From Anaerocolumna jejuensis DSM 15929 (GTDB lineage: Bacteria; Bacillota; Clostridia; Lachnospirales; Lachnospiraceae), in contig NZ_FRAC01000008.1 in the NCBI RefSeq assembly GCF_900142215.1, positions 105,018 to 169,017 of the forward strand: a DNA stretch of 64,000 nt, given 5' to 3'. Position 1 is the first letter of the stretch, and every line of letters starts with the position of its first letter. Positions 1 to 7,919 of this stretch are shown here, piece after piece. The notes under the pieces are model-generated. The model did no database searches. It was not told where the DNA came from and saw nothing but the letters and a program-made list of their open reading frames with translations. Position numbers and translations under genes: made by a program.

Positions 1-537
1 AGATACCTCCATTACCACACAATTACAGCCTTCTTCTACCATTTTAGCAAAATACTCCTGTATCTGATAGGATTCCGGCGTGGTATTGGCAGCAGGAATC
101 ACCTTATCTCCGATGATGACTTCTATGGTACCGATCAGCCCTGTCTTTAATCCTGCGTTTTCCAGCATGGAGCGTACCATATAGGAAGTGGTGGTCTTCC
201 CCTTTGTCCCTGTAATCCCGATGGTTTTCAGCTTTTCCGCCGGATAGCCAAAGAAAGCAGCGGACATACAGGCCAGAGCATGGCGGGTGTCCTCCACTTT
301 AATCAGGGTAACTTCTCCGTCCACCTCTACGTCCTCGGATATAATTAAAGCCTTTGCTCCCTTTTCTATTACTTCCTTCGCATAATCATGCCCGTTTATT
401 TTAAAGCCTTTGATACATACAAAAACGGAACCTTCCGTCACCTTTCTGGAATCGTATACCAGATGAAGGATATTTGTGTCCAAGGTTCCTTTCACTACCG
501 TATATTTCATTTTTTCCAACAATTCACTTAGCAGCAT
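1..537 (-). CDS. murE: UDP-N-acetylmuramyl-tripeptide synthetase MurE, N-terminal part (cut by window edge)
   Basis: This is the amino-terminal 179 codons of a Mur ligase. The enzyme adds the third amino acid to UDP-MurNAc-L-Ala-D-Glu in the cytoplasm during peptidoglycan synthesis. I translated it by hand from ATG at 535-537. The motif DSRKVTEGSVFV sits near residues 29-40, the ATP-binding P-loop GTKGKTTT near 110-117, and NTTPES near 151-156, all typical of MurE. A GGGAGG ribosome binding site lies 6-7 nt before the ATG. The rest of the gene runs off the left edge, so the residue specifying meso-diaminopimelate versus lysine cannot be seen. A terminator-like hairpin lies in the leader at 609-640. 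Confidence 0.93.
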   Translation of the reverse strand, partial: MLLSELLEKMKYTVVKGTLDTNILHLVYDSRKVTEGSVFVCIKGFKINGHDYAKEVIEKGAKALIISEDVEVDGEVTLIKVEDTRHALACMSAAFFGYPAEKLKTIGITGTKGKTTTSYMVRSMLENAGLKTGLIGTIEVIIGDKVIPAANTTPESYQIQEYFAKMVEEGCNCVVMEVS

Positions 538-599
538 ATAAAACCTCCCATATAATATATGATAGCCTATTACTCATATTCCATTCTTGGGTTAATGGC

Positions 600-640
600 T
601 GAAAAAGAGAAGCCCATCCGGGCTTCCCCGGGTGGGCTTC
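600..640 (-). terminator. Intrinsic terminator or attenuator upstream of murE
   Basis: Bases 609-622 pair with 627-640 in a 14-bp stem with one G-U pair and a 4-nt loop. Read on the minus strand the stem is followed by TCTTTTTC (600-608). It lies 60-100 nt before the murE start with no minus-strand gene directly upstream. It could attenuate murE or end a transcript coming out of the repeat element at 729-1018. No T-box or riboswitch core was recognised. Confidence 0.6.
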
Positions 641-728
641 ATTCCCAACTGTATTACCCATGCTTTTGTTCATTATATAACACCGGGCATACCTTGTCAA
701 TGAAAGGGGGAAGCTCCCTGCATGGTAA

Positions 729-1018
729 ATGCATGAGGGAAGGTTATGGAAACGGACGATGGCGAAGGAGGTTGTTCTGGGAGTTTTGTTACGCGAGAAC
801 CCTTATTCCACTAAAGCGGCAGGAAACGTGACTAGGTAAATCAGCGCCAAACTCGCTGTAACAGATATGGCTGTGTTAGTTATCAAGCTCAAACAGTGGC
901 ACTGTTTTACCTAGTCACTTTTCCTGCCGCTTAAGTGTCATAAGGAACCTCTTGAGACAAAACTCCCAGAACAACCTCCTTCGTCATCTGCGTATATCCA
1001 TTATTTGGTTTCATGCAT
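729..1018. repeat. Palindromic MITE-like element, copy A
   Basis: The unit starts with ATGCATGA (729-736) and ends with its complement TCATGCAT (1011-1018). It is an imperfect inverted repeat over almost its full length. Both arms carry the same ordered blocks: an aGGAGGTTGTTCTGGGAG block, a CTTATTCCACT/CTTATGACACT block, AGCGGCAGGAAA, GTGACTAGGTAAA and an AACTCGCTGTAACAG or AACAGTG block near the centre. Copies B and C in this window lie in the opposite orientation. It contains no credible gene, and the open frame at 559-831 that enters it is chance. Confidence 0.85.
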
Positions 1019-1049
1019 ATGCCGTGAAGCTCCTTATTATAGATATCAA

Positions 1050-1112
1050 AGGACCGGTACTGCCTTGCAGTACTGGGGGTCGGTTTGGAGTTTGAATTGA
1101 GAGGTTCTTTAT
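1050..1112 (+). repeat. Short degenerate repeat related to 1609-1672
   Basis: The block GGACCGGTACTGCCTTGCAG, followed by TACTGGGGGTCGGTTTGGAG and then a TTGAGAGGTTCTTTAT tail, recurs with changes at 1609-1672. It lies just right of element A and probably belongs to the same family of decayed repeats. The likely extended -10 TGGTATACT (1133-1141) for the next gene lies immediately downstream. Confidence 0.55.
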
Positions 1113-1174
1113 TAGTATTTTTCTATTAGTTATGGTATACTAAATGGCATAAATTATTGGAAAGGATTTTCTGT

Positions 1175-1552
1175 ATGTTTTTTATAATGGGTATTTCCCA
1201 GGGCAAAAAGAAGCTTGATTTTGTTAATACTATGGTATGCTCCCTCTGCGGTAAATTCGGGCGCCTGGAGGCTTATATGACTTATACATATTTTTCCCTG
1301 TTCTTTATTCCCCTGTTTCGATGGAATGTAGAATATTTTGTTACCTCCACCTGCTGCGGCACTGTTTATTCCATCGATAAATCCCTTGGAAAACGACTCC
1401 AAAGGGGCGAGGATGTCACCCTGAAGGAGGAGGACCTGTGTCCAACCGGCCGCCGCCAGGATGGACGAAGGGAAGCTTCAAGATGCCCTTCCTGCGGTTA
1501 TATCACCAATGATGATTTTGACTATTGCCCCAAATGCGGCAGGAAGCTTTAA
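1175..1552 (+). CDS. Zinc-ribbon protein of unknown function
   Basis: A 125-residue protein beginning at ATG 1175, preceded by GGAAAGGA at 8-nt spacing. An earlier TTG at 1157 lacks such a site. Two cysteine sets are visible: Cys22/Cys25 with Cys60/Cys61 in the amino-terminal half, and CPSC near 104-107 with CPKC near 118-121 at the carboxyl end, the latter a classic zinc ribbon. A hydrophobic stretch near 38-50 separates them. Such proteins are common in Clostridia and are annotated only as zinc-ribbon domain proteins. No role is proposed. The gene is isolated between repeat fragments. Confidence 0.75.
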   Translation: MFFIMGISQGKKKLDFVNTMVCSLCGKFGRLEAYMTYTYFSLFFIPLFRWNVEYFVTSTCCGTVYSIDKSLGKRLQRGEDVTLKEEDLCPTGRRQDGRREASRCPSCGYITNDDFDYCPKCGRKL

Positions 1553-1608
1553 GCCGTACCCTGGCATTTCGTGGAAAACGCATGAAACCAATTTATGGAT
1601 ACCCAGAG

Positions 1609-1760
1609 GACTGGTGCTGCCTTGCAGTACCAAGGATTGGTTTGGAGTTTGCATTGAGAGGTTCTTTATGACACTTAAGCGGCAAGAAACTGAGCGTAGT
1701 GAGTTTGGCGCTGTTTTGACTGTCAGCTGCGCTTTTTCAGCTTTTATGGAAGAAAAGGTT
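1609..1760 (+). repeat. Decayed relative of the palindromic element
   Basis: Bases 1609-1672 repeat the block seen at 1050-1112. They run directly into GACACTTAAGCGGCAAGAAA (from about 1669) and GTGAGTTTGGCGCTG, which match the arm and centre of the 290-bp element. This looks like a truncated, rearranged copy without a second arm. The open frame at 1461-1778 that crosses it is not a credible gene. Confidence 0.55.
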
Positions 1761-1774
1761 CTGGAACAGCGTGC

Positions 1775-1803
1775 TTGATTTATTTTAAATATGACTATAT
1801 AAT
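1775..1803 (+). promoter_or_regulatory. Sigma-A-type promoter for the ArsR-type gene
   Basis: TTGATT at 1775-1780 and TATAAT at 1798-1803 are separated by 17 nt. They lie 32 nt before the ATG at 1835, which has a GGGGAGGA ribosome binding site. Confidence 0.55.
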
Positions 1804-1834
1804 AAATTACATTTTACTTGGGGAGGATAAATAA

Positions 1835-2749
1835 ATGCTTCATATAAAGACCTTAGAGGAAGGCCTCGATGTCTTTAAAGCCTTGGGCTCTGATATCCGG
1901 ATTGCTATTATCAGACTGCTTCTGAAGAATAATGGAATGAGCATGAACGAACTTGCTTCTTGCCTTAATATTACCAATGGTGCTCTGACAGGCCATATTA
2001 AGAAATTAGAGGACTGCGGTATTGTAACCATTGTAAACGAACCGGCTGCACACGGTAATTCAAAAATGTGCATGGTCTGGCTGGATAAGATACTGATTGA
2101 TTTCGATACGGCGGAAAGCCAGAAAAATATCTGTGAAACTGAAATCCGTATCGGTCATTATACCAACTTCCAGATTTATCCTGTCTGCGGTCTGGCAACA
2201 GCCTCCCGTTTTATCGGTGAAGTGGATGACCCCAGGTATTTTGCTCATCCTGACAGGGTGGATGCGGAAATTTTATGGTTTGATAAAGGATACGTGGAAT
2301 ACGTAATTCCCAACTTTGTTCCTGCCTACCAAAAGATCGACCAATTATCCATCTGTGCGGAGCTTGGACCAAATGCGCCGGGTACCGATGCTGTTAATCC
2401 TGCTAATATTACTTTTGTTTTAAATGATACCGCCATCGGCAGCTGGATAAGTCCCGGTGATTTCGGGGACCACGCCGGTATCTTTACTCCCGACTGGTGG
2501 TATGGTAACTGGAATCAGCATGGTATGCTTAAAACAATTACAATTAATCAAGCCGGTACCTTTCTGGATGGTTTAAAAATATCCTCTGTCTCCTTAAAGG
2601 ATTTTATGCTGGATTACAAGAGCACGATTAAATTCCGTTTTACCATAAACGAAGAGGCTGAACATACCAGCGGACTGACTGTCTACGGACGTAATTTCGG
2701 AAATTATAATCAGCATATCAATGTCCGTATCCAGTACAGTCAAATGTAA
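1835..2749 (+). CDS. ArsR-type winged-helix regulator with a large C-terminal domain
   Basis: The first ~80 residues form a winged-helix domain: VFKALGSDIRIAIIRLLL is the typical ArsR opening, followed by MNELASCLNITNGALTGHIK as the recognition region and EDCGIVTIV as the wing. The 304-residue length is far above the ~100 of plain ArsR proteins. The C-terminal ~200 residues are rich in Gly, Asn and aromatic residues (DWWYGNWNQHG, YGRNFGNYNQH) and may form a beta-sandwich ligand domain, which is an inference. The usual metal-binding CxC pair is absent. No metabolic partner lies beside it. A promoter precedes it and a terminator follows. Confidence 0.75.
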   Translation: MLHIKTLEEGLDVFKALGSDIRIAIIRLLLKNNGMSMNELASCLNITNGALTGHIKKLEDCGIVTIVNEPAAHGNSKMCMVWLDKILIDFDTAESQKNICETEIRIGHYTNFQIYPVCGLATASRFIGEVDDPRYFAHPDRVDAEILWFDKGYVEYVIPNFVPAYQKIDQLSICAELGPNAPGTDAVNPANITFVLNDTAIGSWISPGDFGDHAGIFTPDWWYGNWNQHGMLKTITINQAGTFLDGLKISSVSLKDFMLDYKSTIKFRFTINEEAEHTSGLTVYGRNFGNYNQHINVRIQYSQM

Positions 2750-2801
2750 AATTAATCTTTTGCCTCAAACCTTATTCTGAACAGCCGAATCTATCAGTGA
2801 A

Positions 2802-2857
2802 GGTGTCCTGAAAGTCTCCTGATTAAAATGACTTTTAAGGCACCCTCTTATTTTTTT
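2802..2857 (+). terminator. Rho-independent terminator after the ArsR-type gene
   Basis: The arms at 2802-2816 and 2830-2844 pair over about 15 bp with one mismatch and two wobble pairs. They are followed by a run of seven T at about 2851-2857. Confidence 0.75.
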
Positions 2858-3043
2858 CCAACACCGGCATCTGTCTTAGTCCAAATGCTATTATCCTCCA
2901 TGTGTGTCCTAATTTTTGCTTTCTTTAAACTTTTATACAAAATTCCATGGGTAATTGTTTAGAAATCCTTTACATTTTATAGCTTTATTCTTTATCTTTC
3001 TAATTTACTATAGTGGGTATAAGAAATGAAAGAGGCGGCTTAA

Positions 3044-3601
3044 ATGAAGAAAAATACACACTATCGTATTGCACGTTTATCAGTTGAAAATATCATCCCA
3101 ACTGAAACACCCGCTAAGAGCAGGCAGCTAAGCAAGTGGGCATTTTATATTGGAACAATTCTTCCTGATTTATCTTTTACTCAATTTACCCATCCGCACT
3201 ATTATGAAAAATCATCGGATTATGTTTTTAATAAACTCTATAAAATCGAAAATAAACCTGCAAAAGGCATTAGGGATGCAATCAAGCTAGGTGAAATGGT
3301 CCACTATCTATGCGATTTTTGCTGCTTTGCGCATCTTGGCGGAAGCATTGGAAAAATTTCCGAACATTTGCAATATGAAAGGAACATCGGACAATATGTA
3401 TTGGATAATTACTGCAGCTTACAAAAAATAATAGCCTCTGTCTTTTCGATTGATGAAAGTACAAAAGCACCCATAGAGCAGATAAAATATGAGCTTGAAG
3501 ATTATAGAAATAAGGAGCCCGGCTTTGACTGGGATATCATGAAATCTATTCGAATTACTGCCATTATTTACTTTGAGATATTACGAAACGAATTTGCCTG
3601 A
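3044..3601 (+). CDS. Zinc-dependent phospholipase C-like protein
   Basis: This 185-residue protein resembles the zinc-dependent phospholipase C / S1-P1 nuclease superfamily. It shows GTILPDLSF near 37-45, a feature of clostridial members, and the cluster GEMVHYLCDFCCFAH with His87, Asp91 and His97, which suits metal binding. It lacks an evident signal peptide and is shorter than secreted alpha-toxin-type enzymes, so it may act inside the cell or be a diverged homologue. An AGAGGCGG ribosome binding site precedes the ATG. No operon partner is evident. Confidence 0.65.
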   Translation: MKKNTHYRIARLSVENIIPTETPAKSRQLSKWAFYIGTILPDLSFTQFTHPHYYEKSSDYVFNKLYKIENKPAKGIRDAIKLGEMVHYLCDFCCFAHLGGSIGKISEHLQYERNIGQYVLDNYCSLQKIIASVFSIDESTKAPIEQIKYELEDYRNKEPGFDWDIMKSIRITAIIYFEILRNEFA

Positions 3602-3699
3602 ATAAAGGCAACAGTCCTATATTCAAAATGCCGGTTCTTTTAATATCTGAACCGGCATGCAATCTTTGTGTTCTTAACAAAGGATACAAAAATAATCTA

Positions 3700-4044
3700 T
3701 TAGATATCTGTAGGATTATCCATAAGCGTAACCAAACGGAAGCCATGGGTATGACCATTTCCCTCCGTCGTAAATCCTTCCAGATAATGGACATGCCTGT
3801 CTCCCATGGGAATGGCACCGCAGGTCCTGCCCTTAAATTCATGGAAATGACCGTCGGTATTTTCCGTTTTGAAAACAATTTCATGACAGTGGTCACCCTT
3901 CCCATTAAAGATGGCTTCTCCGGTCACAAAAGAAAACCGGTGATAATGCTTATCTTCCGCCATCTTCAGATAACCCTGTACCTCGTGTACATGATTCTTA
4001 TATTGGGAATTGCTCTTTTTCATTTCTATTTTTATATAGCCCAA
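3700..4044 (-). CDS. YmaF-like His-rich protein
   Basis: A small protein with regularly spaced histidines: NHVHEVQGY, HYHRFSFVTGEA, GDHCHEI, GHFHEFKGRTC, DRHVHYLEGFT and GHTHGFR. The repeated His-x-His-x motifs are characteristic of the YmaF family, which has no established biochemical role. The pattern suggests a beta-strand repeat able to bind metal. The start is uncertain: AAGGAG lies 9 nt before TTG at 4044, which I prefer, while ATG at 4023 has no ribosome binding site and TTG at 4053 is too close to AAGGAG. Confidence 0.7.
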   Translation of the reverse strand: MGYIKIEMKKSNSQYKNHVHEVQGYLKMAEDKHYHRFSFVTGEAIFNGKGDHCHEIVFKTENTDGHFHEFKGRTCGAIPMGDRHVHYLEGFTTEGNGHTHGFRLVTLMDNPTDI

Positions 4045-4132
4045 GCTGCTCAACTCCTTAAAGACACCATCCTATTTGCAATCATGCCTAAATGTATCAT
4101 ATGCAGCTTACCGGAAAGGGTTCTTTCCCCCT

Positions 4133-4687
4133 TTACCGGAGCCTGTTACTCTCAAATCTGGCACGGGTTTTTAAACAGAAAATCAAATTATTGATTTTTT
4201 CCTCTGCATCTCCCTCACCGATAACACAGTCAACGGATATGGCCATATGGGTCAATAACCTGTCATCCAGATATTTGCGGCTTCCCGTCAATATATTAAG
4301 CTTTTCTTCAAAGGTGTCAGCATCCAGGAAGGCTAAAAGCACAGGGTTTACTGCTTCGGACTCCTCCCTGCTGCCACCGTCTCCGCCGCCTCTTTCCACC
4401 GGCTCTGCTGCTTCCACGGAGTTTGGTCTTATAAAGGAGTTCCCTGCTTCATCTGCCGGACGGCTGGCTTCCATGAAAGGTATTTCCTTTTGGGGTGTAT
4501 AAGGCACCATTTCCATTATAAAATCGGCATAGGGCATAGCATATATTTTATAATCTCCCGATAAAGCCTGATATACAGCTATCTCGCCTTCCATTCTCTT
4601 ATAGATTGCAATTGCGATAAACTGTACCAGTTTCTTCTCATTGTCTAAAAATAGCTGTCCGGCTGCCGGTAATGTTCTTTCTCCCAT
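4133..4687 (-). CDS. Hypothetical protein, two conserved-looking ends joined by an acidic linker
   Basis: This 184-residue protein starts at ATG 4687 after AAGGAG at 7-nt spacing. Residues ~10-65 contain LFLDNEKKLVQFIAIAIYKR and GDYKIYAMPYADFIMEMVPY, compact and soluble in character. Residues ~66-112 are a Pro/Glu/Gly-rich linker including ERGGGDGGSREESE. The last ~70 residues, from VNPVLLAFLDADTFEEKLNIL, look helical. I do not recognise a family with confidence. It stands alone, with element B downstream of its start side. Confidence 0.6.
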   Translation of the reverse strand: MGERTLPAAGQLFLDNEKKLVQFIAIAIYKRMEGEIAVYQALSGDYKIYAMPYADFIMEMVPYTPQKEIPFMEASRPADEAGNSFIRPNSVEAAEPVERGGGDGGSREESEAVNPVLLAFLDADTFEEKLNILTGSRKYLDDRLLTHMAISVDCVIGEGDAEEKINNLIFCLKTRARFESNRLR

Positions 4688-4878
4688 TTTATTTCTCCTT
4701 CCCTCGGGCGGTTAACTTAAAAATAATTTAAAATCTAACCCCTCCCTTGTAGCAATACCATATACATATATCACAAATTCCAGATTTTCTTTCAAAAGCT
4801 TTCCTCTTCATTATATTCTTTTATATTCAATTCTTCAACTTTAACCTTCGGAAAAGCCACAGCAAACGAATGGGCCAA

Positions 4879-5172
4879 ATGCATGAGACCATATAATAAC
4901 GGATATGCACAGATGACCAAGGGGGTTGTTTTGGAGTTTTGTCTCAAGAGGTTCCTTATTCCACTTAAGCGGCAGGAAACGTGACTAGGTAAACCAATGC
5001 CACTGTTTGAGCTCGATATCTAACACAACCATATTTGTTACAGCGAGTTTGGCATTGATTTACCTGCCAGTCACGTTTTCTGCCGCTTTAGACAGTGGAA
5101 TAAGGGTTCTCGCGTAACAAAACTCCAAAACAACCCCCTTGGTCATCGTCCGCTTCCATAAACATCATGCGT
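4879..5172. repeat. Palindromic MITE-like element, copy B
   Basis: Same family as 729-1018 but inverted. It begins ATGCATGAGACC at 4879 and ends TCATGCGT at 5172. The arms share AGCGGCAGGAAACGTGACTA (4968-) and its complement near 5060-5090, and GGGGGTTGTTTTGGAGTTTTG with its complement near 5120-5145. The insertion lies directly upstream of the DAHP synthase promoter, separating it from the divergent gene at 4133-4687. Confidence 0.85.
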
Positions 5173-5214
5173 TTGCCATATCGGAAAAGCTCATGCTGCA
5201 TAATTATAAAAATA

Positions 5215-5243
5215 TTGACTTCATTTTGAAAAACAGCTACAAT
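5215..5243 (+). promoter_or_regulatory. Promoter of the DAHP synthase gene
   Basis: TTGACT at 5215-5220 and TACAAT at 5238-5243 are spaced by 17 nt, 45 nt before the chosen ATG at 5288. The promoter begins only ~43 bp after the end of element B. Confidence 0.65.
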
Positions 5244-5287
5244 GCATTTAAACCAAAAGTGATTATATGAAGCAAAGGAGTATTGTT

Positions 5288-6316
5288 ATGAGTTTCGATT
5301 ACCGAAAAGAAGTTATATCTCCTGCCGAACTACTGAGTACTTATTCTCTGACAGAAAAAGAAAGTCTGGCAAAAGCAGAAAGAGATAATGAGATTAAAGA
5401 TGTTTTTATGGAGAAATCCAATAAATTCCTGGTTATAATAGGTCCATGCTCTGCGGACAACGAAGATTCTGTTTGTGACTACATCAACAGACTTGCCAAG
5501 GTACAGGATAAAGTCAAGGATAAATTAATCCTGATTCCCCGTATCTACACCAACAAACCCCGAACCACCGGAGAAGGCTATAAAGGAATTGCCCATCAGC
5601 CGGACCCTGAAAAGAAGCCGGATTTACAGGAAGGCCTTATTGCCATGAGAAAGATTCACTTACGGGCAATTAGGGAAACCGGCCTTACCGCAGCCGATGA
5701 AATGCTCTATCCTGAGAACTGGCCCTATGTAGCGGATATCCTCTCCTATGTTGCCGTAGGGGCCCGTTCCGTTGAGAATCAGCAGCACCGCCTTACCATA
5801 AGCGGTATCGACTGCCCGGCCGGTATGAAGAATCCTACCAGCGGTGATTTGTCCGTTATGCTTAATTCCTGTGTTGCGGCACAAGGCTCCCATACCTTTT
5901 TGTACCGTGCCTATGAAGTAAAAACTTCCGGAAACCCACTGGCCCACTGCATCCTTCGAGGCGCTGTCAACAAACACGGACAGGCTATTCCCAACTACCA
6001 TTACGAGGATTTAATCCGCCTTCTTGAAATGTATAATGAAAGAGATTTATCCTATCCGGCAGCCATCATAGATGCCAACCATGCCAACTCCAATAAGCTG
6101 TATTATGAGCAGCCCCGTATTATCAAGGAAATCCTTCACAGCAGGTCCGTTAATCCGGATATCGAAAGACTTGTTAAGGGCGTCATGATTGAAAGCTATA
6201 TTGAGCCAGGTAATCAAAAAGTATCCGAACATACCTATGGAAAATCCATAACCGATGCCTGCCTTGGCTGGGCGGAATCCGAGAAGCTCATCTATACCAT
6301 TGCCGAGCATATTTAA
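5288..6316 (+). CDS. 3-deoxy-7-phosphoheptulonate synthase (DAHP synthase), type I
   Basis: Condenses phosphoenolpyruvate with erythrose 4-phosphate in the first step of the shikimate pathway. The 342-residue protein has GPCSADN near 52-58, RIYTNKPRTTGEGYKG near 85-100 and GARSVENQQHR, all matching the AroF/G/H family. GIDCPAGMKNPTSGD and DANHANSNK are also present. The start is ATG 5288, with AAAGGAG 7 nt upstream, rather than the in-frame ATG at 5267. No fused chorismate mutase or ACT domain is present, so any feedback control would lie in the barrel itself. Transcribed alone from its own promoter. The paralogue identity (F, G or H) is not decidable. Confidence 0.95.
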   Translation: MSFDYRKEVISPAELLSTYSLTEKESLAKAERDNEIKDVFMEKSNKFLVIIGPCSADNEDSVCDYINRLAKVQDKVKDKLILIPRIYTNKPRTTGEGYKGIAHQPDPEKKPDLQEGLIAMRKIHLRAIRETGLTAADEMLYPENWPYVADILSYVAVGARSVENQQHRLTISGIDCPAGMKNPTSGDLSVMLNSCVAAQGSHTFLYRAYEVKTSGNPLAHCILRGAVNKHGQAIPNYHYEDLIRLLEMYNERDLSYPAAIIDANHANSNKLYYEQPRIIKEILHSRSVNPDIERLVKGVMIESYIEPGNQKVSEHTYGKSITDACLGWAESEKLIYTIAEHI

Positions 6317-6333
6317 TGCAAATAAAACAATAA

Positions 6334-6361
6334 GGGGCTGTAAAACACATCAAACAGCCCC
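6334..6361. terminator. GC-rich hairpin after the DAHP synthase gene
   Basis: GGGGCTGT pairs with ACAGCCCC. The plus strand lacks a T run after it. On the minus strand it is followed by TTATTGTTTTATTT, so it could also end transcripts arriving from the gene at 6512-6886. Confidence 0.5.
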
Positions 6362-6369
6362 TAATACAA

Positions 6370-6453
6370 GAACCCTGTATAACAGAAGTCAATTTCTCTT
6401 CTTGGAACAGCCCTCCTGTCTGCCTGACAGAGGCTGTTTGCTATACAGGGTTC
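6370..6453. other. Nested inverted repeat, possible structured RNA or double terminator
   Basis: A perfect 12-bp outer stem (6370-6381 with 6442-6453) encloses an inner stem, AACAGCC with GGCTGTT and CTGTC with GACAG. The inner arm repeats the AACAGCCC motif of the hairpin just before it. It lies between two convergent genes. Its function is unknown. Confidence 0.45.
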
Positions 6454-6511
6454 CTTCTCAATTTATTATAATTAAGCTTATTACTTCACATATATTGATA
6501 CCGAATGAAAT

Positions 6512-6886
6512 CTAATTGATTGGTTTTCCAATATTCATAGCGCGTCTCCACTCCGGAGCCTCACCGTCATCACCCCAATATTCATCCAGCGCCTTAATCT
6601 TTCCCTTCTCTATCTCAAAGAAGGAACATGCATGTACTGAAATATCCTCATTCCAGACCCGTGTGACTGTTATAATGCTATTTCCCATTTGTTCAAACCG
6701 CTCCACTATCCCCTTCCACTTGCCTGGATATTCACAGTTTGCTTCTATATATTCTTCCACCGTAAATCTCTCATTGGTACAATGCCAGTTTATACGGGCA
6801 TCCGGGCAGAAGAATTTCCGCAGGTTAACTCTATCCTGAGCGGCAACATACTCCCAATATGCTACTATAAATTCCTTATCAACCAT
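6512..6886 (-). CDS. NTF2-like / SnoaL-like protein
   Basis: A 124-residue protein with the cone-like NTF2 fold pattern. It has an amino-terminal helix (VAYWEYVAAQDRVNLRKFF), then CPDARINWHCTNERFTVEEY, and a C-terminal sheet carrying VHACSFFEIEKGKIKALDEYW. The final GDDGEAPEWRRAMNIGKPI is typical of clostridial nuclear transport factor 2 family proteins. The family includes ketosteroid isomerase-like enzymes and non-catalytic binding proteins, and nothing here fixes a substrate. The gene stands alone between the convergent DAHP synthase and the xerD operon on the same strand. Confidence 0.8.
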   Translation of the reverse strand: MVDKEFIVAYWEYVAAQDRVNLRKFFCPDARINWHCTNERFTVEEYIEANCEYPGKWKGIVERFEQMGNSIITVTRVWNEDISVHACSFFEIEKGKIKALDEYWGDDGEAPEWRRAMNIGKPIN

Positions 6887-6950
6887 AAAACCTATTGCCT
6901 TCCTTACGAAATATGACTTTTTGCATAAATAACCATTTTAAAAGCTTACT

Positions 6951-7835
6951 CTATGCTCTTGGATGGGTGTCCGCATATACCTTCGCAAGATTTTTGTCCG
7001 TACCCTGGACATAATACTGGGTTGTTGTAATATCCGCATGGCCCAGGAATTCCTGGAGACTTCTTAAATCCGCTCCGTTTGCTATCATATGTGCGGCAAA
7101 GGAATTTCTTAGCATCTGGGGCGTGATTTCCATTGCTATCCCTGCATTTCTTCCATAAGCCTTAATGATCTTCCAAAAGCCCTGTCTGCTCATGGGCTCT
7201 CCGGAAAGGTTCGTAAATAGAAAATCCGTTTTGACATCTCCTACTAAAGCGGGCCTTCCCATATTAAAATAATTCTCCAAAGCATGCTTTGCCATATTTC
7301 CAAAAGGGATCAGCCTTTCCTTCTTGCTGCTGCAGCAGCGAAGGAACCTGTTCTTAAGATTCAGGTCTTCCAGCTTTATGGAAATCAGCTCAGTGACTCT
7401 GATACCGGTAGCATACAAAAGCTCCAGCATTGCCTTGTCCCTCATACCCTTGACCGTATCGGGATTCGGCTGCTCCAAAAGTCCGCTCACTTCCTCCTGT
7501 GACAGGGAGGTATGAGGCTTTTTCTCGATTTTAGGTGATTTCATCCGTTCGGTAGGGTCATGGCTCAGCTTCCCATTCTTAATCAGGTACAGCACAAACG
7601 CCTTAATAGAGGCTATATTCCTGGAAACCGTGGCAGGGGACATTCCTTCCTTTTCCAGTGTCAGCACATAGGAATTCAGGCTGGTTTCATTTATTTTATC
7701 CTCTTCGGTTATATTATGCTTATACATGTAATTCATAAGCTTCGTCAAATCATTCCGGTAGGACAGACAGGTGTTTACACTTGCCTTTTTCACCTCTGTC
7801 ATATATGTAATAAATTCCTGCAATATAGCCTTCAT
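6951..7835 (-). CDS. XerC/XerD-type tyrosine recombinase with an altered HxxR box
   Basis: A 294-residue site-specific recombinase: SAM-like core-binding domain ~1-95 and catalytic domain ~110-290. Arg146 (ATGIRVTEL), a basic SSKKERLIPFG beta-hairpin, Arg243, LGHADITTTQYY with His266 and the candidate nucleophile Tyr275 are present. In the HxxR box the first His is replaced by Gln240 (TPQMLRNSFAAH). ATG 7835 is chosen because AAAGGAG lies 9 nt upstream. It follows spoIIM in the usual clostridial proC/nudix/spoIIM/xerD order, which supports a chromosomal XerD role over a mobile-element integrase. Activity given the His loss is uncertain. Confidence 0.85.
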   Translation of the reverse strand: MKAILQEFITYMTEVKKASVNTCLSYRNDLTKLMNYMYKHNITEEDKINETSLNSYVLTLEKEGMSPATVSRNIASIKAFVLYLIKNGKLSHDPTERMKSPKIEKKPHTSLSQEEVSGLLEQPNPDTVKGMRDKAMLELLYATGIRVTELISIKLEDLNLKNRFLRCCSSKKERLIPFGNMAKHALENYFNMGRPALVGDVKTDFLFTNLSGEPMSRQGFWKIIKAYGRNAGIAMEITPQMLRNSFAAHMIANGADLRSLQEFLGHADITTTQYYVQGTDKNLAKVYADTHPRA

Positions 7836-7919
7836 ACAGCAATTCTCCTTTGATTCAATCATTACTTAAGATAATTATAAATGTTCAATTTGGGAATTGC
7901 AAATCAAAAATAAAATTTT

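Noticed and set aside
559..831. Open frame of 90 codons on the plus strand
   Set aside because: It covers the murE leader hairpin and one arm of the palindromic element, has no ribosome binding site and no protein-like pattern.
4092..4502. Plus-strand frame of 136 codons
   Set aside because: It is the shadow of the minus-strand gene at 4133-4687, which has a good ribosome binding site.
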